Shown here: positions 43,962-53,094 of the stretch, in pieces
How positions within the stretch are numbered: position 1 is the stretch's first letter
How the letters are laid out: the number at the start of each line of letters is the position of its first letter
Assembly (NCBI GenBank): GCA_934408725.1
Contig: CAKRVB010000001.1
Coordinates: 176,061-240,060, forward strand
Reading direction: 5' to 3'
DNA: 64,000 nucleotides
DNA from: an uncultured Marvinbryantia sp.
GTDB taxonomy: Bacteria; Bacillota; Clostridia; Lachnospirales; Lachnospiraceae
The notes under the pieces: generated by a model
The model's database searches: none
Seen by the model: only the letters and a program-made list of their open reading frames with translations
What the model was told of the DNA's origin: nothing
Position numbers and translations under genes: made by a program

Positions 43962-44909
43962 TCATTTTGCCCATTCCTTCCTTACTCTCGGATCAAGTCT
44001 TGCATAGGAAGCATCGATTGCAAAATTAATCAGAAGATATAAGATTGCCAGCCATAATACAATTCCCTGTAACAGCATATAATCACTGCTGCGAACTGCA
44101 GATACCGCCAGCTGTCCCAGCCCCTGCCAGCTAAAAATAGATTCTACTACTGCTGCGCCTCCAAGCTGTATACCAAAATGAATCCCGATCAGGGTCAATA
44201 TGGGCATCCAGGCATTTCGAAGCACATGCGAAAACAAAATTCTGCTTTTTTTTACTCCTCGTGCTCTCGCCCCCTGAACATAGGGTCTTCCAAGTTCTGT
44301 CAGAATCACAGCTCTTACCTGGCGCATCAGCTTTGCCGATGACTGAAATGCCAGAACTGCTACCGGCAGCATCAGACCTTTTATTCCATTGTCACCTGAT
44401 ATGGAAAACCAGTGATATTGTACACTGAATAAATACAATAATAATAAAGACACCAGAAATGACGGTAACGATATTCCTATAAATGAGAATATACGACTTA
44501 TATTATCAATCAATTTATCCTTACGATATGCGCACAGCACACCAAGTGGAACCGATATGACCACACAGATCAGCATAGATGTTATTGCAAGAATGACCGT
44601 TTGTCCTGCCTTTTGCTTTAATTCCTGAATAACCGGCCGTCCTGTAGAATAAGAATTTCCAAGATTTCCACGGCATACATTACTGATCCATACTCCATAC
44701 TGCACCAGAAACGGTTTATCCAGTCCCCATTTTTCTCTCTGTGCCTGTATGGCTTCTTCTGAGATCATGCCTTTATTTCCATCTCCGCCGGCCAGATATT
44801 TTTCAGCCGGATCCCCGGGGCCAAGGAACATTAAGGAAAAAGATAAAAAAGTAATACCTGCCAGAACAGCGATCATTCTAAGCACCGGTATTACAATACG
44901 CCTCACCAT
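43962..44909 (-). CDS. Peptide/nickel-type ABC permease DppB/NikB-like of importer 1
   Basis: A 315-residue permease with six membrane helices. Typical features are LMFLGPGDPAEKYLAGG near the N-terminus, AQREKWGLDKPFLVQYGVWI, the coupling loop ARGVKKSRILFSHVLRNAW and IFSWQGLGQLAV. It is the first gene of importer 1. A large palindromic element (44968-45065) lies between it and the divergent methyltransferase gene and may control both. Confidence 0.92.
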   Translation of the reverse strand: MVRRIVIPVLRMIAVLAGITFLSFSLMFLGPGDPAEKYLAGGDGNKGMISEEAIQAQREKWGLDKPFLVQYGVWISNVCRGNLGNSYSTGRPVIQELKQKAGQTVILAITSMLICVVISVPLGVLCAYRKDKLIDNISRIFSFIGISLPSFLVSLLLLYLFSVQYHWFSISGDNGIKGLMLPVAVLAFQSSAKLMRQVRAVILTELGRPYVQGARARGVKKSRILFSHVLRNAWMPILTLIGIHFGIQLGGAAVVESIFSWQGLGQLAVSAVRSSDYMLLQGIVLWLAILYLLINFAIDASYARLDPRVRKEWAK

Positions 44910-44967
44910 TTTATCACCTCTTTCTTTTTATCCATCTCACAAGTCTAACGGCTGTCTGGCCTTCCTG

Positions 44968-45065
44968 CAAGCCTCGGCGGGGGATCTTGGCATATTCTGT
45001 TTTTTCTTATTTACATTCCAAATAAGAATATCAGGCTTTTCAAAATCATCCCCCCACAGGGCTTG
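44968..45065. promoter_or_regulatory. Large symmetric element between importer 1 and the methyltransferase gene
   Basis: CAAGCC and GGGGGAT at the left are mirrored by ATCCCCCC and GGGCTTG at the right, and CATATTC is mirrored by GAATATC. The centre pairs CTTATTT with AAATAAG. The operator-like core TTACATTCCAAATAAGAATATC ends at 45032. Related elements occur at 46571-46635, 55134-55155 and 55312-55365. It may be an operator, an RNA structure or a small palindromic repeat. Confidence 0.65.
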
Positions 45066-45131
45066 TTCTGCATATATACATTTGCTACAGTTTGGTTAAT
45101 TCTTGAATTCTATTTTAATGAGGTATGACAA

Positions 45132-45899
45132 ATGAATGCATATGATTCTACTGCTCCAGATATGACAACCCGCATTAAGACCTACTGGAGTACACGTTCA
45201 GAGACTTTTAAAGCAACAAGAAACCACGAGCTGGAGGATCCGGCCATTGGAGTCAGATGGCTGAATACATTTCAGAAATATTTTCCGGAAAACCCAAAAA
45301 CACTGCGTATCCTGGATATCGGAACCGGTGCCGGATACTTTGCCATTTTACTTTCCGGAGAGGGGCACCATGTAACCGGGATTGACCTGACACCGGACAT
45401 GATCTCAGCTGCAAAAAATCTGGCAGAGCAGCACCACTCCACTGCCGAATTTCAGGTTATGAATGCTATGCAGCTGGATTTTCCTGATCAGAGTTTTGAT
45501 GCTGTCGTTACACGAAATCTTACCTGGACACTGCCTGATGTACAGGCTGCCTATCAGGAATGGTACCGGGTATTGCGTCCAGATGGTGTGCTGTTGAATT
45601 TTGATGCCAACTACGGTGATAATGTCCGTTATGAACAGCAGCATCCAGGTTCCCCGGAACTCCAGTCTCAGGACTCCCCTTACGGACATCCCTTCCTGTC
45701 CGATGAAATGTTACATGAAAACGCGGAAATTACCCTTTCCATGGAAGCAAGCAGGCAAATCCGTCCTGAATGGGATATTTCCCTGTTGACTGACTGCGGT
45801 TTTCGAAAAACAGGTGCCGATCCACATGCCGGAAAATACGTGATGCAGCAATGGGATCAGATACATTCCCCTATGTTTCTGGTATGGGCTTATAAATAA
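45132..45899 (+). CDS. Class I SAM-dependent methyltransferase
   Basis: A 255-residue Methyltransf_11-type enzyme. Motif I is ILDIGTGAGYFAILL; GHHVTGIDLTPDMI gives the acidic ribose-binding residue; DAVVTRNLTWTLPD and WYRVLRPDGVLLNFDA are the later core motifs. It begins with a helical YWSTRSETF segment, which I associate with methyltransferases beside metal transporters. It is transcribed away from importer 1 across a shared symmetric element. The substrate could be a chelator; this is inferred from context only. Confidence 0.88.
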   Translation: MNAYDSTAPDMTTRIKTYWSTRSETFKATRNHELEDPAIGVRWLNTFQKYFPENPKTLRILDIGTGAGYFAILLSGEGHHVTGIDLTPDMISAAKNLAEQHHSTAEFQVMNAMQLDFPDQSFDAVVTRNLTWTLPDVQAAYQEWYRVLRPDGVLLNFDANYGDNVRYEQQHPGSPELQSQDSPYGHPFLSDEMLHENAEITLSMEASRQIRPEWDISLLTDCGFRKTGADPHAGKYVMQQWDQIHSPMFLVWAYK

Positions 45900-45914
45900 T
45901 ATTAGTATCACAAT

Positions 45915-45945
45915 AAAGAGCAGCCGTATCAACAGCTGCTCTTTT
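45915..45945. terminator. Bidirectional terminator of the methyltransferase and DJ-1 genes
   Basis: AAAGAGCAGC (45915-45924) pairs with GCTGCTCTTT (45935-45944), with A/T runs on both sides. It serves convergent genes. Confidence 0.85.
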
Positions 45946-46510
45946 AACTGATATCTGATTCATATCCCATCTGCCTGGCGATCTTTTCCGCCACGTCCAG
46001 ATCTTCGATATCGGAGACTGCCCCGAGTGTCATATCAAGTGCAGACATCATATCGGAACAGGAATAATATTTTCCATCCTCCAGCCATTTCGTATCTGCC
46101 ACATAATTCACTCCTACTGTAAACATTCGCTTCCAGTTTTCATCATACGCATAGTCTGCCACCTGACGTTGATAAAGTACCCCTGCTTTCGCAAGAACTG
46201 CAGAGCCATTTTCAACCATCAGACAATAATCTGCTTCTGATACGGCCTGTTTGATATCCCGAATCCGTTCACCCACAAAATGCAGAAAACACTTTATCCC
46301 GGGACCTCCCGGAATCAGAAGGATGCCTTCTATTTCTTTGGGATTCAATGGCTCTGTCCATACCTTCACTCCCTGCTGGCTGGTAATAATACCACCATCC
46401 ATGGAAATGTAACGAATACAGAACTTGTCCTGCGCACCTCCAAATATCTGTGCTGGTCCAAATGCGCCCATAATATGAAATCCGTCAAAAAGAAAAATAT
46501 TTACAAACAT
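45944..46510 (-). CDS. DJ-1/PfpI-like protein without the usual catalytic residues
   Basis: A 188-residue class I glutamine amidotransferase-like fold, resembling the ThiJ part of AraC-type regulators but with no DNA-binding domain. The nucleophile elbow reads VENGSAVLA where the family has V-C-T-G-S, so the Cys is missing. The partner Glu near the N-terminus is also changed (FDGFHIMGAFGP). It therefore may bind a ligand without catalysis. It lies after the MATE gene, with an operator-like palindrome in between, and converges on the methyltransferase. Confidence 0.78.
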   Translation of the reverse strand: MFVNIFLFDGFHIMGAFGPAQIFGGAQDKFCIRYISMDGGIITSQQGVKVWTEPLNPKEIEGILLIPGGPGIKCFLHFVGERIRDIKQAVSEADYCLMVENGSAVLAKAGVLYQRQVADYAYDENWKRMFTVGVNYVADTKWLEDGKYYSCSDMMSALDMTLGAVSDIEDLDVAEKIARQMGYESDIS

Positions 46511-46570
46511 GTTCCCCTCCAGTTCGATTATTATGCACTACAATATTGTCACATTTTTTCTTTATTGGCA

Positions 46571-46635
46571 TAAGCCACCCCGGGGGATATTGTGGTATTC
46601 TATTTTTTCCTGAACATATTCCTATTTAGAATATG
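46571..46635. promoter_or_regulatory. Operator-like element upstream of the DJ-1 gene
   Basis: A perfect 7-7-7 palindrome, CATATTC-CTATTTA-GAATATG (46615-46635), lies next to TAAGCCACCCCGGGGGATAT. The same combination of a GATATTC-type core and a GGGGGAT block occurs at 44968 and 55312. Confidence 0.6.
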
Positions 46636-46646
46636 TGTTTGTTTTT

Positions 46647-48005
46647 TTACATAATCCGGACGTTCAATCGTTCTCTCCATTTTCCAAAATAGAAGTATAC
46701 CGCAATCATACTGCTGTAAATTGCCCATGTAACAATATAACCGACTGTCATATTCTGTATAGTCGGTCCACCCACCAGATTTACTCCTGCTACCCAGAGG
46801 ATTCTGCTTCCACAAGTACCAACTAATGCAATAAGCATTGGCTTCACTGTCTCCCCGCATCCCCTGATCGTTGATCCATAAACCTGTCCAAATAGATAAA
46901 GAATATAAAACGGTGCCATTGTTCTGGAAACATAAACTGCATAATCCACTACTTCCGGATCCTGTATAAACAGTCTTGCAATTGGTTTTGCGAAAAAGTA
47001 AATTATAATACTACAGAATATAATTGCACTTCCTCCCACTATAAAATTCCCTTTCACACCTTCTCGCACACGATCCATTTTTCTGGCTCCATAATTTTGT
47101 GCTGCAAATGTTGCACTTGCCACATTAACAGCATCATACAGAGACCAGATAACCGAATCCATTTTTACATGGACACTCCAGCCAGCCAGCGGATCTGTTC
47201 CAAGAGAGTTAACCGATGATTGAATTGCTATATTGGATATAGAATACAAAACACCAGAAATACCCATAGGGAGTCCCAATTTTACCATTTCCTTAAAAAT
47301 TGGTATTTCCAAACGTATTTCTCTTAATTTCAACTTGCAGCATCCTTTCATACCTGTAAGTTGTATGATAACCGCAAATGCCGCTATAAACTGAGATAAT
47401 GCTGTAGCTGCAGCTGCTCCCCAGATACCTGTTTTCAGCACCACAACAAACAAAAGATCTAAAACAACATTTGAAATCAGACTCAAAACCAGAAAATAAA
47501 ATGGCTTTTTTGAATCACCAATTGCCCGAAGCACACCTGCGCCCATATCATAAAGGAAAGTTCCAATCATTCCAAAGAAAAATATACTTGTATAAGTACT
47601 GGAATAGGAAACCATGTCCTCGGGAATACTCATGACCTTCATAAAAAATGGAGTAGCCGGAATGCAGATCAATGCCATCCCAATTCCTCCAATTAATGCA
47701 AATGCGCTACCTGTATGTAGTGAACGCACCACTTTTTCCTCATCTTTTGCTCCATAAGCCTGTCCAACGATGATTGCAGCACCTGAACAGATTCCTGTAA
47801 ACAAATTCAGAAAAAACTTTGTCAGATTTGAAGTCGCATTAATTGCTCCAAGTGCCTGCTTTCCCACTACATTTCCCACAATAATTGCATCTGTGATACT
47901 AAAAATCTGCTGAAATACACTTTGCAAAAAAATAGGAATAAAAAATACTACAATGCCTTTCCATAGTATTCCTTCCGTAATTCTGTTCATATTTTTTTCT
48001 TTCAT
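46647..48005 (-). CDS. MATE family efflux transporter of the metal island
   Basis: A 452-residue exporter with twelve hydrophobic segments in two halves. Recognisable parts are FIPIFLQSVFQQIFSITDAIIVGN, CSGAAIIVGQAYGAKDEEKV, and in the second half LPMGISGVLYSISNIAIQSS and FAAQNYGARKMDRV. Its start follows the importer 2 ATPase gene by 25 bases, so it is probably in that operon. In this context it may export a chelator or metabolite that importer 2 later retrieves; that is inferred. Confidence 0.9.
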   Translation of the reverse strand: MKEKNMNRITEGILWKGIVVFFIPIFLQSVFQQIFSITDAIIVGNVVGKQALGAINATSNLTKFFLNLFTGICSGAAIIVGQAYGAKDEEKVVRSLHTGSAFALIGGIGMALICIPATPFFMKVMSIPEDMVSYSSTYTSIFFFGMIGTFLYDMGAGVLRAIGDSKKPFYFLVLSLISNVVLDLLFVVVLKTGIWGAAAATALSQFIAAFAVIIQLTGMKGCCKLKLREIRLEIPIFKEMVKLGLPMGISGVLYSISNIAIQSSVNSLGTDPLAGWSVHVKMDSVIWSLYDAVNVASATFAAQNYGARKMDRVREGVKGNFIVGGSAIIFCSIIIYFFAKPIARLFIQDPEVVDYAVYVSRTMAPFYILYLFGQVYGSTIRGCGETVKPMLIALVGTCGSRILWVAGVNLVGGPTIQNMTVGYIVTWAIYSSMIAVYFYFGKWRERLNVRIM

Positions 48006-48030
48006 ATCTCCCGTTCTTTCTTTTCTTTTT

Positions 48031-48780
48031 TCAGATAGATAATGTTGCCTGAAGTAATTTTCTGGAATATTTATTTTTAACTTCTGACAGATTTTCTGTG
48101 CTTATTTCTTCTATAATTCGTCCTCCGGAAAAAAACAGGATTCGTTCACACAAAAATGCAGCCGCCTGTATATCATGGGTAATAAACAGATAACTTAGCT
48201 TCTTTTCTTTCTTTAATTGTTTCAAAAGCATTAGAATCTGATATTGCACTGATGCATCCAGCGAACTGGTTGCTTCATCAAGTACGATGAATTCCGGTTC
48301 CGTAGAAATTGCTCTGGCAATGCATACACGCTGAGCCTGTCCTCCTGATAGCTCATGTGCGTATTTAGTCCTGTAGTCTGAATCCAAACCAACGTGCTCC
48401 AAAAGCTCGCTTACAATTTTCGTTCGTTCCCCTTTACTAAGCTTTTTTGTTCGAAGGACAGGCTCCAGTACAGCCTGTTCCACTGTCATATATGGATTAA
48501 TAGATGTATAATAATCTTGAAATACCGCTGAAATATGTCCTGCGCGTACCTCGCGGTTCCATACATTCTTTCCATAATACAGCACTTCTCCTGCATCCGG
48601 TTTTTCAATTCCCAGAATTTGTCTGCTTAACGTTGATTTTCCGCTTCCACTCTCCCCAATAATTCCAACGCTCTCATTTTTATCGACATTCATAGAAATG
48701 TCGAATAAAATCTGTTGCTTTGTCTGACTGAAAAAGCTTCCATTGCGGTAGAACTTACTGACATGTTTCACTTCCAGCAT
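48031..48780 (-). CDS. nikE: Nickel-type ABC ATPase NikE-like of importer 2
   Basis: A 249-residue short ATPase. Walker A is GESGSGKSTLSRQIL, the Q-loop AVFQDYYTSINPY, the signature LSGGQAQRVCIARA, Walker B FIVLDEATSSLDAS, switch His in FITHDIQA. It lacks the long cysteine-bearing tail of OppF proteins, like NikE. The start is the ATG at 48780 (MLEVKHVSKF) after GGGGGG; four bases separate it from the upstream gene's stop. Confidence 0.85.
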   Translation of the reverse strand: MLEVKHVSKFYRNGSFFSQTKQQILFDISMNVDKNESVGIIGESGSGKSTLSRQILGIEKPDAGEVLYYGKNVWNREVRAGHISAVFQDYYTSINPYMTVEQAVLEPVLRTKKLSKGERTKIVSELLEHVGLDSDYRTKYAHELSGGQAQRVCIARAISTEPEFIVLDEATSSLDASVQYQILMLLKQLKKEKKLSYLFITHDIQAAAFLCERILFFSGGRIIEEISTENLSEVKNKYSRKLLQATLSI

Positions 48781-48784
48781 GCTT

Positions 48785-49591
48785 TTACCCCCCGTATACA
48801 CGATTAAATTCCTGTCCCATTGCCTTCTTTGTATCAATCAAATGCCTGGTAAATATTTCTTTTGGATGATTAAAGATATCCTCTGATGATCCATGTTCAA
48901 TTAGTTTTCCATCTTTCATTACAACAATTTCATCCGCTGTCTGCTTTACGATTCCAAGATCATGAGACACAAAAAGCATTGCACTTTCTGTCTCTTCTCT
49001 TAAAGTCTGAAATTGATGAATCACCTCATACTGTGTAATAAGATCCAATGCCGTTGTCGGTTCATCAGCTATAATGATTTCCGGCTGAAGCGCAATCGCC
49101 ATTGCAATCATACAGCGTTGTAGCATTCCACCAGACAACTGAAACGGATATTTTTGCAATATCTGTTCCGGCTGTTTAAGCAGAACTTTATTCATCGCAT
49201 CCATCATTTCTATATCTGCTTTTTTATAGTCGTATCCCATATTACATTTTAATGCTTCTCTGAAATGTACACGCATTTTACAGGAAGGATCAAAAGCACT
49301 GCTTCCGCTCTGCATAATCATACAAATTTTTCTTCCACTTATTTTCATCAGATCTTTGCGTTTCATAGAAAGTAAATTCTTACCTTCAAAATATATATTT
49401 CCACTTTGACATAACCATGGTTTATTTAATCCAAGAATCGAACGGCATGTCATTGATTTTCCGCTTCCGCTTTCCCCAACAATTGCCAGACACTGCCCTT
49501 TTTTCAAACCAAATGAGATATCATCCACTAATATCTGTTGGTTTCTCTTATCCCAGACTTTTAAATGTTCTATGTTTAAAATATTCTCCAT
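48785..49591 (-). CDS. nikD: Nickel-type ABC ATPase NikD-like of importer 2
   Basis: A 268-residue ATPase with Walker A GESGSGKSMTCRSIL, Q-loop CMIMQSGSSAFDP, signature LSGGMLQRCMIAMA, Walker B IIIADEPTTALDLI and switch His in FVSHDLGIV. It is short like NikD and lacks the OppD cysteine tail. The ATG shares a base with the stop of the upstream permease gene. Confidence 0.86.
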   Translation of the reverse strand: MENILNIEHLKVWDKRNQQILVDDISFGLKKGQCLAIVGESGSGKSMTCRSILGLNKPWLCQSGNIYFEGKNLLSMKRKDLMKISGRKICMIMQSGSSAFDPSCKMRVHFREALKCNMGYDYKKADIEMMDAMNKVLLKQPEQILQKYPFQLSGGMLQRCMIAMAIALQPEIIIADEPTTALDLITQYEVIHQFQTLREETESAMLFVSHDLGIVKQTADEIVVMKDGKLIEHGSSEDIFNHPKEIFTRHLIDTKKAMGQEFNRVYGG

Positions 49592-50436
49592 TACTTCTCC
49601 ACCTGTTTTTCTAATGTATTCTGCTGATCCAACACATCTCTGAGACTGTCCCCCAGAAACGCAAATAATACAGAAATAATCATCACTGCCGCTCCCGGAT
49701 ACACCATCTGCATTGGAAATATGTACATCACATCTCTGGCCTCATTCAACATCATTCCCCATTCCGGTGTCGGTGGCTGAATTCCAAGTCCAAGAAAAGA
49801 AAGACTGGAAATCAGCAGAATCATGGACGACACAGAACTGCTCGAAATAACGATTATCTCTGCAATGACTGACGGAAGAATATGTCTGCGAATAATCGAA
49901 AAGTTACTGTAACCAGAAGCTCTTGCAAAATTCACATAACTCAAGTCTTTATATTGTCTGACAACAGTACGTATCATTCTGCAGTACCATGCCCATTTCA
50001 ACAAAATATACGTCAAAAGAATTTTGTCAATTCCTACACCAAGTACGCCTATTATGGCTAGTGTCATGACTTCCGTCGGTAAGGCAAGCATCACTTCACA
50101 AAGCCTCATAATCAGGTCATCTATTCTCCCTCCAAAATATCCGGCAATCAATCCCATACAGGTTCCCAGAAGTACACTTAAAAATAGTGCTGCAAGTACA
50201 TACAGAACACTTGGCCGTATTCCATATAATAATCTTGACAGAATACACCTTCCAAGCTGATCATTTCCCAATGGATATTGACGACACGGGGTTCCATATT
50301 TGCAGGACGGATTTGTGACAATTGGATCATTCGGTGCCAGAATCGGTGCAAAAATTCCCGCCAGACAAACGATTACTATAACGCATGTGCAAAAAATAAT
50401 CGTTTTGTTGTGTCTTATTTTATAATAGATGCTCAT
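49591..50436 (-). CDS. nikC: Nickel-type ABC permease NikC-like of importer 2
   Basis: A 281-residue permease. The N-terminus has APILAPNDPIVTNPS and YPLGNDQLGRCILSRLLYGIR. Membrane helices follow, with the coupling loop RRHILPSVIAEIIV and GIQPPTPEWGMMLNEARD near the end. It overlaps nikD by one base and follows nikB by 3 bases. Confidence 0.88.
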   Translation of the reverse strand: MSIYYKIRHNKTIIFCTCVIVIVCLAGIFAPILAPNDPIVTNPSCKYGTPCRQYPLGNDQLGRCILSRLLYGIRPSVLYVLAALFLSVLLGTCMGLIAGYFGGRIDDLIMRLCEVMLALPTEVMTLAIIGVLGVGIDKILLTYILLKWAWYCRMIRTVVRQYKDLSYVNFARASGYSNFSIIRRHILPSVIAEIIVISSSSVSSMILLISSLSFLGLGIQPPTPEWGMMLNEARDVMYIFPMQMVYPGAAVMIISVLFAFLGDSLRDVLDQQNTLEKQVEK

Positions 50437-50439
50437 TTA

Positions 50440-51417
50440 CTACCCCTCCCTCAGTCTCGGATTCATCATGGCACTGATTACGTCCGCAATCAGATTAAAA
50501 AATATAAAAGCCACTGCAATAATCAAAATATATGTCTGAATAACCGGAATGTCTCTGTCTTTGATTGCAGAAATGCAAAGCCGTCCAATCCCCGGCCATG
50601 CAAATATGTTTTCCACTACAACACTGCCAGCCATAAGTCCCGGTATTGCCATGCAAAAAGCTGATACAGCTGTCTGCATGGAGTTTCTCATCATGTGGAG
50701 AACGATTCTCCACTCACTGATTCCGCAGCTTCGCTCATAAATAACGTAATTTTCCAGCTTATTTTTTATCATGGATACCCGAATCAGGCGAAAATAAAAG
50801 CCAAGATAATGAATAGCCAGAACCGTAACCGGAAGAATATAATTTAATGCTCCTTCCATTCCACTTGTTGGCAGAACATTTAATTTAACAGATATCCAAT
50901 AAATAAGCAAAATTGCAATCCAGTAGGATGGCATTGCACTGAGCGCTACCATAAACAAACGGATACCATGATCGACAAATGTTCCGGCCGTAAGTGCACA
51001 AATAACACCAAGCAATATTGAAATCAGAATTACGACAATGGCCGTTACACCTACCAGCTTCATTGTATTCGCAAATGCCGGCAAAATTAATTCTGCAACA
51101 GTTTTCGAATAACAATAAGACTCTCCAAAATCCAACTTTACACATTTCTTTATCCAATTTCCATAACGGACAAGCAGTGGCTTATCTAATCCCAGTCTTT
51201 CGCGTTCTGCCTGAATCATCTCATCAGACGCCTGCGGAATTCCTCTTGCACGAATAATGGACTCAACCGGGTCAACCGGTGACAGATTAATTAAGAAAAA
51301 AGTAATGAAAGAAATGATTATCAACAGCGGAATAGCCGTCAAAATTCGTTTTATAATATATTTTCCCATACACTCCACCCTTTCTCTTTTCGTATCTGAA
51401 CAGTTATCTTTTTTCAA
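50440..51417 (-). CDS. nikB: Nickel-type ABC permease NikB-like of importer 2
   Basis: A 325-residue permease of the DppB/NikB family: INLSPVDPVESIIRARG, then AERERLGLDKPLLVRYGNWIKKC, LPTSGMEGALNYILPVTVLA, and ENIFAWPGIGRLCISA. Six membrane helices are evident. A hairpin at 51427-51451 separates it from the nikA-like gene. The first Met at 51417 gives 14 polar residues before the typical MGKYIIKRIL start, which is at 51369, so the true start may be there. Confidence 0.87.
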   Translation of the reverse strand: MKKDNCSDTKRERVECMGKYIIKRILTAIPLLIIISFITFFLINLSPVDPVESIIRARGIPQASDEMIQAERERLGLDKPLLVRYGNWIKKCVKLDFGESYCYSKTVAELILPAFANTMKLVGVTAIVVILISILLGVICALTAGTFVDHGIRLFMVALSAMPSYWIAILLIYWISVKLNVLPTSGMEGALNYILPVTVLAIHYLGFYFRLIRVSMIKNKLENYVIYERSCGISEWRIVLHMMRNSMQTAVSAFCMAIPGLMAGSVVVENIFAWPGIGRLCISAIKDRDIPVIQTYILIIAVAFIFFNLIADVISAMMNPRLREG

Positions 51418-51426
51418 TATACAAAA

Positions 51427-51451
51427 AGCTGTATGTCCGATGCATACAGCT
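51427..51451. terminator. Hairpin between nikA-like and nikB-like genes
   Basis: AGCTGTATG (51427-51435) pairs with CATACAGCT (51443-51451). On the minus strand it is followed by TTTTTG. It could lower permease expression relative to the binding protein. Confidence 0.7.
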
Positions 51452-51467
51452 CTTAGTATATAAACTC

Positions 51468-53048
51468 TTATTCAGTAAAATAGAATTTCTGAATTGGAAG
51501 TTCATATTGTGACATTGCAAACTGAATATTTTCAAGATTTTCCGGAGCAATAATCTGCAGACAGTTATAATATAATGGAATAATTGCTGCCTCATCATGT
51601 ATATAAGTGAAAATTTCTTTAAACTGCTCTGCACGTTTTGCTTCATCAGTTCCCGTCAATGTTTCATTTACCAGTGCATAGAATTCATCTGCACCTTCCA
51701 GCCCCTGAGAACAATACTGATAAGAGCCGCCTGGAATTAAAATATTAGCTGTCATATAAGATTCATATGGAAGCCCCCAGGAAGTATCCAGCATAAGTTC
51801 ATAATCTCCAGATTTTCTTCTTGCATAAATAGAATTTGCCTCCTCACCGATCAGGTTTATCTTGATACCGGAGGCCTTTGCAGAATCTTGTATCAACTCT
51901 GCAACTGTTTTATAATTTGTTTTATCTGAAAAATAGCAGAGATCCATTGAAAGTTCTTTTCCTTCTTTTGTTCTATACTCTGCTCCATCTTCCAGAGTCC
52001 ATCCAGCTTCCTCTAGAAGTTCCCCGGCTTTTTCAATATTGTAACCTCGCTCTTCAAGACCAAGATCACTACAATACGGCATCGTATCGTATTCCAGCTT
52101 ATCTGCCGGTAACGCTGTTCCACTAAATACCACATCACATAAAGTATCCCGGTCTATACTATACCAGAATGCAAGACGCACAGCTTTCTCCGCTATTGCC
52201 AGATCCTGATTTCCGGTATTGGTAAGAATAATTCCTGTAGAAACCGGGTCGCTCATGATAACCTGATACCCCTGCGTTTCTAACAATTCTGTAGAATCCG
52301 CATCAATTAATGTTGCGCCATTCTCTGCAAATGCCAGATTGGCTTCGCCTTTGGCCATACTGAGAAATGCTGTCTGTCCATCCGGAATAATCTTTCTTGT
52401 AATTTTCTTAATTGCCGGTGCTCCATCCCAGTAATCCTCATTTGCCTCAAATGTTGCATACTGTTCATCTACATTTTCAGTAATAATGTATGGACCTGTT
52501 CCAATTGTACTGTTTACACCATCAATAGAATGTCCGTCTATAAAGCAATTCGGAGACATAAATGCATATGGTCTGGTGAAAGAAAGCTCCTGAAGGGTTG
52601 GATAATATGGCTCTGTCAGTGTCAACACTAATGTATATTCATCAACAGCTTCCACGCTTGCAATTCTTCCCGTAAGCCCCATCCAGGAATATGCATCCTT
52701 GTTTTCCAGAACCGCATCAAAATTCATTTTTGCCGCTTCCGCATTAAATGGTTCCCCATCTGTAAACTTAACATTCTTTCTCAAGTGGAACGTATATACC
52801 AGTCCATCATCAGAAATTTCCCAGGATTCTGCCAGTGCCGGAACAATGCCTTCTTCCGTACTGTCAACCAGTCCATCATAAACCATAGCTTGCGCAAGCT
52901 GCGCATTACCTGATGCCATGTGGGCATTCATAGAACCGGTATTCACATTTGTTACATAAACCAGTTCCTGTTCTTCTGCCATTCCGATCATTGACATCAT
53001 CATTCCTGCTACTAACGTTGCCGCTAAAAATAATTTCCTTTTTTTCAT
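51468..53048 (-). CDS. nikA: Nickel/metallophore-type substrate-binding protein NikA-like of importer 2
   Basis: A 526-residue binding protein. The signal peptide runs to about residue 24 with no lipobox. The match to NikA/CntA is long: YVTNVNTGSMNAHM, then AQAMVYDGLV, GEPFNAEAAKMNFDAVL, YYPTLQELSFTRPYAFMSP, IGTGPYIITE and SIYARRKSGDYELMLDTSWG. NikA-type proteins bind nickel as a chelate with small organic ligands, and CntA binds opine metallophores, so the ligand is probably a metal complex. It leads importer 2. A GATATATC palindrome precedes it. Confidence 0.85.
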   Translation of the reverse strand: MKKRKLFLAATLVAGMMMSMIGMAEEQELVYVTNVNTGSMNAHMASGNAQLAQAMVYDGLVDSTEEGIVPALAESWEISDDGLVYTFHLRKNVKFTDGEPFNAEAAKMNFDAVLENKDAYSWMGLTGRIASVEAVDEYTLVLTLTEPYYPTLQELSFTRPYAFMSPNCFIDGHSIDGVNSTIGTGPYIITENVDEQYATFEANEDYWDGAPAIKKITRKIIPDGQTAFLSMAKGEANLAFAENGATLIDADSTELLETQGYQVIMSDPVSTGIILTNTGNQDLAIAEKAVRLAFWYSIDRDTLCDVVFSGTALPADKLEYDTMPYCSDLGLEERGYNIEKAGELLEEAGWTLEDGAEYRTKEGKELSMDLCYFSDKTNYKTVAELIQDSAKASGIKINLIGEEANSIYARRKSGDYELMLDTSWGLPYESYMTANILIPGGSYQYCSQGLEGADEFYALVNETLTGTDEAKRAEQFKEIFTYIHDEAAIIPLYYNCLQIIAPENLENIQFAMSQYELPIQKFYFTE

Positions 53049-53074
53049 TTTTCTCTCCCTTGTCGTATGTGTAT

Positions 53075-53090
53075 TGATATATCTATATCA
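53075..53090. promoter_or_regulatory. 16-base palindrome upstream of the nikA-like gene
   Basis: TGATATATCTATATCA is a perfect palindrome 27 bases before the start codon, in the short gap after the methyltransferase gene. GATATATC also occurs at 63865 upstream of the importer 3 gene. Confidence 0.5.
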
Positions 53091-53094
53091 CGCA

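Noticed and set aside
44968..45065. Known metal or cobalamin riboswitch in the importer 1 leader
   Set aside because: I could not match the block pattern to a known riboswitch consensus; copies at 55312 are not in a 5' leader, so the element is listed only as an unexplained structure.
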